NCBI GenBank assembly: GCA_013112725.1
Contig: JABFFZ010000052.1
Span: forward strand, 1-41,061
Direction: 5' to 3'
Origin: Chloroflexota bacterium
GTDB lineage: Bacteria; Chloroflexota; Anaerolineae; Promineifilales; Promineifilaceae
Length of the DNA stretch: 41,061 nt
The notes below the pieces were generated by a model, which saw only the letters and a list, made by a program, of their open reading frames with translations, was not told the DNA's origin and ran no database searches. The translations under genes and the position numbers were made by a program. Shown here piece after piece: positions 1 to 7,302 of this stretch; position 1 is the stretch's first letter, and each line of letters opens with the position of its first letter.

Positions 1-132
1 TCCAGACCGGTGCGACTTGAGCCTGTTTCAATTGGGTCTTGACTTGTTGGAGCATTTTCTTAATGAATCCATGGAAATTCCTGTGGCTTTCTCTATGCCG
101 CAGGCATCACATTAAAAATGTACGGTAGTGAA
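1..132 (-). mobile_element. Left copy of 132-bp terminal inverted repeat (probable IS end)
   Basis: Bases 1-132 are the exact reverse complement of 40930-41061; identity stops at 132/133 and 40929/40930. Read outward (minus strand here), the repeat starts TTCACTACCGTACATTTTTA and contains an open frame from an ATG at 55 down to the window edge: 18 codons, beginning MLQQVKTQLKQ, with no stop. A short non-coding tip followed by a start codon about 78 bp inside is the usual layout of an insertion sequence end with its transposase start. The family cannot be named from 18 residues. The ACGGCCGT octamer so common elsewhere is absent from it. Alternatively it is another long repeat, or the terminal repeat of a linear element. 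Confidence 0.7.
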
Positions 133-155
133 TACTAGGATAGTGCTACGGCCGT

Positions 156-184
156 TTGTCAATTACCATAATGTCCATTATCAT
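156..184 (+). promoter_or_regulatory. Sigma70-type promoter giving a probable leaderless mRNA
   Basis: TTGTCA (156-161), a 17-bp spacer and TATCAT (179-184) form a near-consensus -35/-10 pair. The ATG of the following gene lies only 8 nt after the -10, about where transcription would start, and there is no Shine-Dalgarno sequence. A copy of the ACGGCCGT octamer (148-155) abuts the -35. Confidence 0.65.
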
Positions 185-192
185 CCCGCCCA

Positions 193-693
193 ATGGACTC
201 GCGACGTCGCACCTATACCTTGTTGATTGGTATTATTTTATTGACCATTCCGTGTTATTGTGCCGGGATTGCCGCCTTGTTGTTAGCGGATGGAGATCGC
301 GTAACCGCTACGCCAACGGTCGTAACCCTGACGCCAACAGGCGCCGATGCGGCTACCATCGCACCGTTGCCAGGTACGCTCACGGCCGTGCCCACCTCCT
401 TCCTTTCGCCCACACCGCCAACTACCGCTACTCTGCCGCCCACACCCACCCAGTTCACCTCGCCGACTCATACCCCTTCCATCACGGCCACGTCCACGGC
501 CACGGAAACTCCCACCGAGACGCCAACCAGCACACCCACGGAAACACCCACGGAGACGGCCACCGCCACACTGACGGCTACCCCTACCTTCACCCCCACC
601 GTCACCGACACGCCAACAGAAACGCCCACGGAAATGCCGACCGAAACGGCCACGCCGGAAACAACGCCAGAAAGCACGCCGCCTTCTCCTTAA
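193..693 (+). CDS. Thr/Pro-rich exported or membrane-anchored protein
   Basis: A 166-residue protein of unknown function. Residues 10-32 form a hydrophobic segment (LLIGIILLTIPCYCAGIAAL) after a basic MDSRRR start, so it is a signal anchor or, with its two Cys residues, possibly an atypical lipoprotein signal. From residue 38 to the end the chain is low-complexity Thr, Pro, Ser, Ala and Glu with recurring TPTET, TPTP and TATP units. Such tails are common in exported Chloroflexota proteins and probably act as extended, possibly glycosylated stalks or wall spacers. The start is chosen because a good promoter ends 8 nt upstream. A longer overlapping frame from 156 has no such support. Confidence 0.75.
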   Translation: MDSRRRTYTLLIGIILLTIPCYCAGIAALLLADGDRVTATPTVVTLTPTGADAATIAPLPGTLTAVPTSFLSPTPPTTATLPPTPTQFTSPTHTPSITATSTATETPTETPTSTPTETPTETATATLTATPTFTPTVTDTPTETPTEMPTETATPETTPESTPPSP

Positions 694-733
694 AACCATC
701 ACTTAAATTGCCGATGGAGCAAAACAGGAAAAC

Positions 734-1849
734 GTGATAAAAAAGAGTATGGACATTCATAAACTGCTCAAAACCCTGACTGAAACGCCCGGCCCCTCTG
801 GTTATGAGGATCAGATTGCTGCCGTCATTGAAGAATTATGGCAGCCCTATGTGGACACTATCACACGGGACCGGGTGGGCAGCCTGATTGCCACCAAACG
901 GGCCACCAAAAACGGCCGTACCCCACCCCGCCGTATTCTCTTAGCCGCCCACATGGACGAGATCGCCCTGATGGTGCGGGATGTGGAAGAACACAACGGC
1001 AGTGGCTTTTTGCGGGTCACGCCCATTGGCGGCGTGGATACGCGGCAGGTGTTTGGGCAGTTGGTGGTGGTGCACGGCCGTAAAAACCTCACCGGCGTCA
1101 TTGGCTGCCTGCCCGCCCGCATGTTGCCCGAAGAAAAACAAGACAAACCGTTTGATTTTGAAGACCTGCTGGTAGATATGGGATTGCCCATCGAAACGGT
1201 AAACAGCCAGATTTCCATTGGCGATTTCATCAGTTTTCGCCAGCCGCTGCTTAAGCTGATGAACAAACGGGTGGCGGGTAAATCATTGGATAATCGCGCC
1301 TCGGTCGCGGCCGTCACTGTCTGCCTGGAACAGTTGCAGCAGCGCCAGCATACCTGGGAAGTGATCGCTGTTGCTACCGCCCAAGAGGAAACGCGGCTGC
1401 TGGGCGCATACACTACCGCTTTTGCCGTACAGCCAGACGCCGCCATTGCCATTGACGTCACCTTTGGCAAAGGACCGGGCGCCAACGAACACGTCACCCA
1501 TGAACTGGGCGGTGGTCCGGCGCTCGACCTGGGGCCAAACGTGCATACCGGCATGTTTAACGCCCTGAAAGCGACGGCCGAAGAGATGGAACTTAACATC
1601 AACATTGAAACCCACCAGCGCGCCAGCGGCACCGACGCCCACGGCCTGCAGATCGCCCACGCCGGTATTCCCACCGCCATCGTCGCCATTCCCCTGCGCT
1701 ATATGCACACCATGGTGGAATCAGTGGCGCTCAAAGATGTGGAACGCGCCGGCCGGCTGCTGGCCGAATTTATCGTTGGGTTAGACGAAGAATTTCTAGG
1801 CAAATTGGCGACGGGGGTGATGGAAGAGGAGAAAGAAAGTAAATCGTAA
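734..1849 (+). CDS. M42 family metallo-aminopeptidase (first of three)
   Basis: A cytoplasmic co-catalytic metallo-aminopeptidase of family M42 (FrvX, glutamyl aminopeptidase or deblocking aminopeptidase type), which trims N-terminal residues from short peptides. It has 371 residues against about 350 for the family. Visible landmarks: AAHMDE near residues 71-76 (metal His73), SLDNR with bridging Asp186, the catalytic pair Glu218-Glu219 in AQEET, Asp241 in AIDVTFGKG and the final metal His325 in RYMHT. The GTG at 734 is favoured because AGGAAA lies just upstream; an in-frame ATG at 749 is the alternative. It heads a run of three M42 genes on the same strand. Substrate preference cannot be read from the sequence. 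Confidence 0.92.
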   Translation: MIKKSMDIHKLLKTLTETPGPSGYEDQIAAVIEELWQPYVDTITRDRVGSLIATKRATKNGRTPPRRILLAAHMDEIALMVRDVEEHNGSGFLRVTPIGGVDTRQVFGQLVVVHGRKNLTGVIGCLPARMLPEEKQDKPFDFEDLLVDMGLPIETVNSQISIGDFISFRQPLLKLMNKRVAGKSLDNRASVAAVTVCLEQLQQRQHTWEVIAVATAQEETRLLGAYTTAFAVQPDAAIAIDVTFGKGPGANEHVTHELGGGPALDLGPNVHTGMFNALKATAEEMELNINIETHQRASGTDAHGLQIAHAGIPTAIVAIPLRYMHTMVESVALKDVERAGRLLAEFIVGLDEEFLGKLATGVMEEEKESKS

Positions 1850-1890
1850 TCCGTGAACCGATTGGCGGCTACGGATTGCGCATAACGATA

Positions 1891-2928
1891 ATGAACGAGC
1901 TACTAAAAAACCTGACCGAAGCCGTAGGCGTTTCCGGCGAGGAAAAAGAGATTTGCCGGATTATTCGTGACCTGATTGCCGACCACGTAGATGAATGGCA
2001 CGTGGACACGATGGGCAGCCTGATCGCCCTGAAAAAAGGAACCGGCGCGTCGCCGCTGCGGGTGATGGTGGACGCCCACATGGATGAAGTGGGGCTGATG
2101 GTGACCGGCTTTGACAGCAACGGCACCCTGAAATTTGACACGGTGGGCGGTTTTGATGACCGTACCCTGTTGGGCAAGGTAGTGCAGGTGGGGCCGGAAA
2201 AGGTGATAGGGGTGATTGGCGGCCGGCCGGTGCATCTCTCCACCCCGGTGCAGCGCAATTCAGTTGTCAAAGTAGACGCCATGCGTATTGATATTGGCGC
2301 TAAAAATGAAGACGCTGCCAAGGGCAAGGTGAAACTGGGCGACCGGGCCGCTTTTGTAACGGCGTATGAAGAATTGGGTCCAACGGCCGTAGCCAAAGCG
2401 TTCGATAATCGGGCCGGCTGTGCGGCGTTGGTGGAACTGCTGCGGGCACGGCCGTATCCCTTTGACCTGTACGCCGCCTTCACCGTCCAGGAAGAAGTGG
2501 GCTTGCGTGGCGCGCAGGCGGCGGCGTATGGCATTGACCCCGATGTGTCCCTGGTGCTGGAATGTACGCCGGCCTATGACCTGCCCAATAAAAATGACGT
2601 CAGTCCCAATGTGGCCCTGGGCAAAGGCCCCTCCGTTTATGTGATGGATGCCGTCACCGTGCAAGATCCGCGCCTGGTTCGCCATATTTTGCAAACGGCC
2701 GTGACCCACAACATCCCCTACCAGATTCGGCAGCCCGGCGGCGGTGGCACCAACGCCGGCGCCATTCAGCGCACCCGCCGCCCCATCCCCGTCGCCACCA
2801 TCGCCGTACCTGGCCGTTACGCCCACACCCCCACCATGATGATCAACCTGGACGATTACGCCCATGTGGTGAAACTGGCACAATTAACACTGCAAAGTTT
2901 AACAACGGAAATTGTGAAACGTAATTAG
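1891..2928 (+). CDS. M42 family metallo-aminopeptidase (second of three)
   Basis: 345 residues, family M42. All metal and catalytic residues are recognisable: His63 in DAHMDE, Asp172 in FDNR, Glu201-Glu202 in VQEE, Glu224 in LVLECTP and His312 in RYAHT. The Glu at 224 differs from the Asp in the two neighbouring paralogues, so the metal site is not identical among the three. The ATG at 1891 is preferred to an upstream in-frame TTG (1876) because the conserved N-terminus (NELLKNLTEAVGVSGEE) begins there; no strong ribosome site is visible. The gap to the next gene is 8 bp, so the two are probably co-transcribed. Confidence 0.92.
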   Translation: MNELLKNLTEAVGVSGEEKEICRIIRDLIADHVDEWHVDTMGSLIALKKGTGASPLRVMVDAHMDEVGLMVTGFDSNGTLKFDTVGGFDDRTLLGKVVQVGPEKVIGVIGGRPVHLSTPVQRNSVVKVDAMRIDIGAKNEDAAKGKVKLGDRAAFVTAYEELGPTAVAKAFDNRAGCAALVELLRARPYPFDLYAAFTVQEEVGLRGAQAAAYGIDPDVSLVLECTPAYDLPNKNDVSPNVALGKGPSVYVMDAVTVQDPRLVRHILQTAVTHNIPYQIRQPGGGGTNAGAIQRTRRPIPVATIAVPGRYAHTPTMMINLDDYAHVVKLAQLTLQSLTTEIVKRN

Positions 2929-2936
2929 GTAATAGT

Positions 2937-3929
2937 ATGAACAACCTGATCAAAAAACTCGTAGAAGCCTATGGGCCTTCCGGCTTTGAAGACCAGATAC
3001 GCGCCCTCATCTGGCCGGAAATTGAAAAGTATGCCGATGACATCTCGGTGGATGCCCTGGGCAACCTGATTGCCCACAAAAAAGGAGACGGCAGCGGCCT
3101 CAAGGCGATGGTGGCAGCGCACATGGACGAAATTGGTGTCATGATCACCCACATCACCGAAGAAGGCTTCTGTCGCTTTACCAACATCGGTGGCGTCTAT
3201 CCCCATACGCTATTGGGCGGGCGGGTGCAGTTTGCTGACGGCCGTGTCGGTATCATCCACAGCGACCGCATCACCGACCGCAGCAAAATTTACGGCCTGG
3301 ACAAACATTTCATTGACGTGGGCGCCACCGGCCGTGACGATTGCCCGGTACAGGTCGGTGATGCTGCCGGTTTCCACCGCGAATTTGTGGCCAACGGCAA
3401 GATGCTCAGCGCCAAAAGCATGGACGACCGCATCGGCTGTGTGGTGGCCATTGAAGCCATGAAACGGCTGAAACAAACGCCGCATGATGTCTACTTTGTG
3501 TTCAGCGTACAGGAAGAAATTGGCACACGTGGCGCAGAAGCGGCCGCCAACCACCTGGACCCCGACGTAGGCATTGCCCTGGACGTGACCTTAACTGGCG
3601 ACGTGCCCGAAGCCATCCCCATGGCCGTCAGTCTGGGCAAGGGCACGGCGATCAAAGTGAAGGACGCGGGCATGATCGCCCATCACGGGCTGGTGCAGCT
3701 CATGAAAAAACGGGCCAGCGAAGCGTCCATTCCCTACCAACTAGAAGTGTTAACCGGCGGCTCCACTGACGCCCGCTCGATACAAATTGCCAATGGCGGC
3801 GCGGCGGCCGGCTGCATCTCCATCCCCTGCCGCTACGTCCACTCCCAAAGCGAAACCGTCCACGCCGACGACGTAGAAAACTCCATCAAACTCCTCGTCG
3901 AACTCCTCGCCAAACCAATTGAGCTTTAA
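2937..3929 (+). CDS. M42 family metallo-aminopeptidase (third of three)
   Basis: 330 residues, the shortest of the three M42 paralogues. Key residues: His62 in AAHMDE, Asp163 in SMDDR, Glu193-Glu194 in VQEE, Asp216 in ALDVTLTGD and His302 in RYVHS. The pattern LDVTLTGDVPEA resembles the FrvX/YsdC branch more than the second copy does. The ATG is 8 nt after the stop of the preceding gene, with AGGT upstream. The M42 fold normally builds 12-subunit tetrahedral particles, so products of adjacent paralogues could form mixed particles; that is inference. Confidence 0.92.
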   Translation: MNNLIKKLVEAYGPSGFEDQIRALIWPEIEKYADDISVDALGNLIAHKKGDGSGLKAMVAAHMDEIGVMITHITEEGFCRFTNIGGVYPHTLLGGRVQFADGRVGIIHSDRITDRSKIYGLDKHFIDVGATGRDDCPVQVGDAAGFHREFVANGKMLSAKSMDDRIGCVVAIEAMKRLKQTPHDVYFVFSVQEEIGTRGAEAAANHLDPDVGIALDVTLTGDVPEAIPMAVSLGKGTAIKVKDAGMIAHHGLVQLMKKRASEASIPYQLEVLTGGSTDARSIQIANGGAAAGCISIPCRYVHSQSETVHADDVENSIKLLVELLAKPIEL

Positions 3930-3962
3930 TGGCGAGTCACAACCTCTGAAAATGACGAGCCA

Positions 3963-4511
3963 ATGGAAGACCATCTGCTTAAACAGATATTTTTGCAAAA
4001 GACCGGCGTCAATAACGAAGAGAATGCTTCAGGCAATTCATTGAGAGCTGCGTTACGGCGAAATCACACGTACATTCCAGGTATTGGATTTTACGAGCGG
4101 GCTGCACTACGCAGCCGGTGGAGTGAGCTTTTGCGTGAAATTTCTCGTCAGTACAGTTATCATGTTGATGATGCTTTGCACGTGCGTAACATCGCGCACA
4201 TTAGTGATGTTTTATCAAATGAGTTTGCCTCGATCCTCTATGGCGAGAGATTGCGTATTGGAACGTCTCAGAAGGCTCTCAATCTCTACTTGAAATTTCT
4301 CTGGTGTCTTGAACTCAATACGACGCCTCCCCCTCATTGTCCAATTGATAGGCTGGTTCTATGGCAAGTTGGCATTGTAGATGCCTGGACAAAACTGGAT
4401 TCAAGAGAAACATATATGCAATGGATTGACACGTTAAGAAACTTTGCACTCGCAAAGGGTTATGTGACGTTGCTGGATTATGAACTTGAACTCTGGAACA
4501 ATGCCTTCTAA
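3963..4511 (+). CDS. Hypothetical protein, 182 aa
   Basis: No function recognised. The product is soluble and mixed alpha-helical, without a signal peptide or membrane segment. The block GTSQKALNLYLKFLWCLELN followed by PPHCPIDRLVL (about residues 100-135) looks like a conserved core: I have an impression of similar QKxLNLYLKYLWCL...PPHCPxD strings in scattered hypothetical bacterial proteins, but cannot confirm it here. Its codon use is more AT-rich than the flanking genes and it contains no ACGGCCGT octamer, as does the whole stretch to about 5.5 kb. It starts a small island with toxin-antitoxin remnants, so horizontal acquisition is plausible. Confidence 0.75.
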   Translation: MEDHLLKQIFLQKTGVNNEENASGNSLRAALRRNHTYIPGIGFYERAALRSRWSELLREISRQYSYHVDDALHVRNIAHISDVLSNEFASILYGERLRIGTSQKALNLYLKFLWCLELNTTPPPHCPIDRLVLWQVGIVDAWTKLDSRETYMQWIDTLRNFALAKGYVTLLDYELELWNNAF

Positions 4512-4618
4512 TTACGACCGTCTCTCATCCTGTTCCCATCATTTGCCGTTTATAGTCGTCTATTCATTCCGAAGTCTATAGGTTGCTTTCACTCAAGCAT
4601 GCGCATACAATTATCAGC

Positions 4619-4890
4619 ATGATCTATCAATGGGATCCGCGCAAAGCTCGCAGCAACTAACAAAAACATGGTATCCGTTTTGCTGACGCGGTCTCAGTGT
4701 TCGCCGATTATTTTGCTATCACGGTTGAAGATGAGGATGCTAACGAAGAGAGATTTGTCACCATCGGCAGTGATGCGCGTTTGGGCAGGTTTTAGTTGTT
4801 GTATATACGCTTCGTGGGGATGAAACACGTTTTATCTCAGCGCGGGAGGCAAGCCCACATGAACGTAAACAATATGAGGGTGAACGATGA
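4619..4890 (+). pseudogene. brnT: Broken BrnT-type toxin gene
   Basis: Translation from the ATG at 4619 gives MIYQWDPRKARSN, then an in-frame TAA, then QKHGIRFADAVSVFADYF and on to ERFVTIGSD. This is the BrnT toxin N-terminus (WDPxKAxxNxxKHGVxFxDA), with the stop replacing one codon between the conserved Asn and KHG. After GSDARLGR near 4790 the frame is lost; the family C-terminus LVVVYTLRGDETRFISARE continues in another frame to the TGA at 4888. One nonsense codon plus one missing base (or two extra) thus inactivate it. The stop overlaps the brnA start by ATGA, the usual brnT-brnA arrangement. BrnT is a RelE-fold ribonuclease in characterised systems. Sequencing error is less likely given two separate lesions. 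Confidence 0.88.
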
Positions 4891-5159
4891 AAGAAGTGTA
4901 TGATTTCAGCCAGGGGCGGCGGGGGGCAATTGATCCCCTGCCGCCAGGCAAATCCCGTATTACGATCCGGCTGGATAACGGTGTGATTGAGTGGTTTGGG
5001 GTGCAAGTAGAGAACGCGGGTGGGGGCAATTACCAGACCTTGATCAACCAGGCGTTGCGCGAATACATCTGGCAAAACCAGGAAGCATGGGAAGATACGC
5101 TGCGCCACGTGATTCGGGAAGAGTTACGGCCGACCATTCAGGAAGCTGTGGTGAAATAG
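4887..5159 (+). CDS. brnA: BrnA family antitoxin
   Basis: 90 residues, intact. The segment KEVYDFSQGRRGAI near the start, then SRITIRLDNGVIEWF and GGGNYQTLINQALREYI, are typical of BrnA, whose C-terminal half is a ribbon-helix-helix-like DNA-binding fold and which neutralises BrnT and represses the operon. The tail TLRHVIREEL also fits the family. The start codon overlaps the stop of the decayed brnT, so translation was once coupled. With its toxin inactive, brnA is an orphan: a relic, an autoregulator with no target, or protection against a BrnT encoded elsewhere. Confidence 0.9.
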   Translation: MKEVYDFSQGRRGAIDPLPPGKSRITIRLDNGVIEWFGVQVENAGGGNYQTLINQALREYIWQNQEAWEDTLRHVIREELRPTIQEAVVK

Positions 5160-5161
5160 GC

Positions 5162-5398
5162 ATGACTTTTATACAAAAACTCGTGACAAATCTATTGCCG
5201 GCCAAATGGGCCGCCGACATTCAGGCGGAGTCGCAAAGGTGGCTGCTGCGCTGCCCCGCCTGTGGCACAGCCCAGTCGGTGTGGGAGAGGGGGGGGATTC
5301 GTTATAAAGCCCGCTCAAAAGGCAGGCTGGTATATGCCACATGTGCCACCTGCGGCCAGCGGCAAAACATGTCGCTGGAATGGCAGTCGGACGAGTAA
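5162..5398 (+). CDS. Small zinc-ribbon protein
   Basis: 78 residues. Two CPxC-type knuckles, CPAC at 31-34 and CATC at 61-64, are separated by 26 residues with basic and aromatic content (GGIRYKARSKGRLVYAT), the layout of a single four-Cys zinc ribbon. The N-terminal 29 residues are an amphipathic helix. The ATG lies 2 nt after the brnA stop, so it is probably co-transcribed with it. Function is unknown; small ribbons of this type bind nucleic acid or protein. Confidence 0.75.
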   Translation: MTFIQKLVTNLLPAKWAADIQAESQRWLLRCPACGTAQSVWERGGIRYKARSKGRLVYATCATCGQRQNMSLEWQSDE

Positions 5399-5432
5399 AA
5401 GCAGCCATCTATCACGCTAACGCCCTTGCCGG

Positions 5433-5438
5433 TATAAT
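5433..5438 (+). promoter_or_regulatory. -10 element TATAAT, probable leaderless start
   Basis: A perfect TATAAT ends 8 nt before the helicase ATG (ACGCCCCC between). No Shine-Dalgarno sequence fits in that gap and no convincing -35 is present at 16-18 bp. The arrangement closely matches that before the kinase gene at 17922 (TACAAT, GCCCCC, ATG). Confidence 0.55.
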
Positions 5439-5446
5439 ACGCCCCC

Positions 5447-7198
5447 ATGACAATCAGCAGTAATCCTATTGTGCAACTGCAACCCGGCGCGGGAGAGGTA
5501 CTCACGGCCGTAGCCCACCAACAATTCCTCACCTCCCAGGCGTACCGCTTACAATTGGCCGCCGCCCACATGCTGCTCATCGGCGGTTTCGACGAACTCA
5601 TCTGCCTGGACAGCCTGCACTTCGACCCCTTCCCTTACCAGATTAAAGCCGTCCAGGCCGCCCTGCGCCGTTTTCGCGGACGTGGCATGTTGTGTGACGA
5701 AGTCGGCCTGGGTAAAACAATTGAGGCCGGCCTGGTCATCAAAGAGTACCGCCTGCGCCAGATGGCCGAACGCATCCTCATCCTGACCCCGCCCGGCCTG
5801 GTGCAGCAGTGGCGCGAGGAACTGGCGCAGAAATTTGGCCTGGATGACTTTGTGACCAACAGCGACGACGTGTTTCGCGCCGCCGGTGAAGAAGCCTGGC
5901 GCAAATTCCCCCACGTTATCGCCTCCATTGCCGCTGCCCGCCTGACGGGAACGCGGGAAATCATCACCAGCCTCATCTACGACCTGGTGGTTATAGACGA
6001 AGCCCATCACCTGAAAAACCGCAGCAGCGTCACCTGGAAATTTGTCAACGACCTGCAAAAACGGTTCATCCTCATGCTCACCGCCACCCCGGTAGAGAAC
6101 CGGCTGGAAGAGCTATATAACCTGATAACCATTCTCAAGCCGGGGCAGCTCAAAACACCGCAAGAGTTTCGCCGCCAGTTTGTGGTCAAGGGGGATCCCC
6201 ATTCACCCAAAAATCGCGGGCTGCTGCGGGAATTGATGGCCGATGTGATGATTCGCCACAGCCGGGGGCAGGTGAACGTGAAGCTGCCGCCGCGCCGGGC
6301 ACACACCGTCCGCCTGGCCCTCTCGCCGCCAAAGCAAAAGCTGTATCAAGAGGTCAGCAACTTTGTGCGCCAGGTGTTGTCAGAAGGGCGGGACAGCGGT
6401 GCGCGCAAACTGACTCTGGGTATCTTGCAGCGCGAGATTGGCAGCAGCGCCACGGCCGTGGCCCGCACCCTGCACAAACTGGCCACCCAGCCCGCCTGGA
6501 AAAGCCACAAAAGCCGCCTGCTCTCCCTGGCCGATGACGCCGTCGCCATGAGCGATTGGGCCAAAGCTGACGCTCTGCTCAAGATTCTCCATTCTGCCCG
6601 GCAAGATAAGGTACTCATTTTCACCCACTTCCAGGCTACGTTAGACGCGCTGGCCGAACGGCTCACGGCCGAGGATATTGCCTTCATCCCCTATCATGGC
6701 GGCCTCACCACCGCCCAAAAAGACGAAGCCATTCGCCGCTTTGAAAATGAGGGGCGGGTGCTGCTTTCCACGGAAGCAGCCGGGGAAGGGCGCAATTTGC
6801 AATTTTGCCATCTGATGGTCAACTTTGACCTGCCCTGGAACCCGCAGCGCATCGAACAGCGCGTCGGCCGTATTCACCGCGTGGGGCAGACGAAACAGGT
6901 GGAAATTTTCAACCTCTCCGCCGAGGGCACCATTGAAGATTACCTGCTGCACATCCTCGACCGCAAGCTGAATATGTTTGAACTGGTGATTGGCGAAATG
7001 GAAATGATTTTGGGCTACCTGACCCAGGAGCAAGACTTTGAAGAGATGCTGCTGGAAGTGTGGCTGCACAGCGCCGACCAGACCGCCCTGGAAACCAGCA
7101 TGAATGAACTGGGCGACCGCCTGCTGGCGGCCCGCGAGACCATGCGCCGCGTGCAAGCCTTCGACGAAACGCTGTTTGGCGAAGATTTTGCGGCGTGA
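5447..7198 (+). CDS. SNF2-type superfamily 2 helicase/ATPase
   Basis: 583 residues: a compact SNF2 motor with little else. N-terminal RecA lobe: Q-motif-like FDPFPYQIKAV at 59-69, Walker A DEVGLGKT at 84-91, Walker B DEAH at 184-187, and LTATP at 211-215. The C-terminal lobe has KVLIFTHFQATLDAL, LLSTEAAGEGRNLQFC and the arginine-finger motif VGRIHRVGQ. The family uses ATP to move along duplex DNA and remodel protein-DNA or RNA polymerase complexes; RapA/HepA is the best-known bacterial member, but the RapA N-terminal domains are absent. The next gene, 104 bp away, encodes a zinc-cluster protein that may be its partner. It could act in transcription recycling, repair or defence; the sequence does not decide. 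Confidence 0.92.
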   Translation: MTISSNPIVQLQPGAGEVLTAVAHQQFLTSQAYRLQLAAAHMLLIGGFDELICLDSLHFDPFPYQIKAVQAALRRFRGRGMLCDEVGLGKTIEAGLVIKEYRLRQMAERILILTPPGLVQQWREELAQKFGLDDFVTNSDDVFRAAGEEAWRKFPHVIASIAAARLTGTREIITSLIYDLVVIDEAHHLKNRSSVTWKFVNDLQKRFILMLTATPVENRLEELYNLITILKPGQLKTPQEFRRQFVVKGDPHSPKNRGLLRELMADVMIRHSRGQVNVKLPPRRAHTVRLALSPPKQKLYQEVSNFVRQVLSEGRDSGARKLTLGILQREIGSSATAVARTLHKLATQPAWKSHKSRLLSLADDAVAMSDWAKADALLKILHSARQDKVLIFTHFQATLDALAERLTAEDIAFIPYHGGLTTAQKDEAIRRFENEGRVLLSTEAAGEGRNLQFCHLMVNFDLPWNPQRIEQRVGRIHRVGQTKQVEIFNLSAEGTIEDYLLHILDRKLNMFELVIGEMEMILGYLTQEQDFEEMLLEVWLHSADQTALETSMNELGDRLLAARETMRRVQAFDETLFGEDFAA

Positions 7199-7275
7199 CG
7201 AGTGATGCGTGACGAGTGATGCGTGACCGGAGGCAACCCCTCACGCATCACATGTCACTCGTCACGCCAAGCCCC
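7196..7275. repeat. Dispersed palindromic repeat, GTGATGCGTGAC type
   Basis: GTGACGAGTGATGCGTGAC-like units occur twice in tandem, then the inverted unit. The perfect 11-bp stem is 7216-7226 with 7241-7251. The same arrangement, including the following TCACGCC.A.CCCCA..A.ATCCTG, recurs at 14376-14455, and a fragment at 39445-39468. It lies between helicase and zinc-protein genes. Confidence 0.8.
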
Positions 7276-7302
7276 ACAATATCCTGAAGAACCCATTTTC
7301 AT

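Noticed and set aside
484..690. Regular CACGGAAAC/CCCACGGA repeats as a possible CRISPR
   Set aside because: The units are 6-9 bp codon-level repeats encoding Thr-Pro-Glu-Thr, with no unique spacers.
156..737. 193-aa open frame overlapping the Thr/Pro-rich gene
   Set aside because: It is a His/Arg-rich shadow of the low-complexity repeat; the promoter and signal sequence support the 193-693 frame instead.
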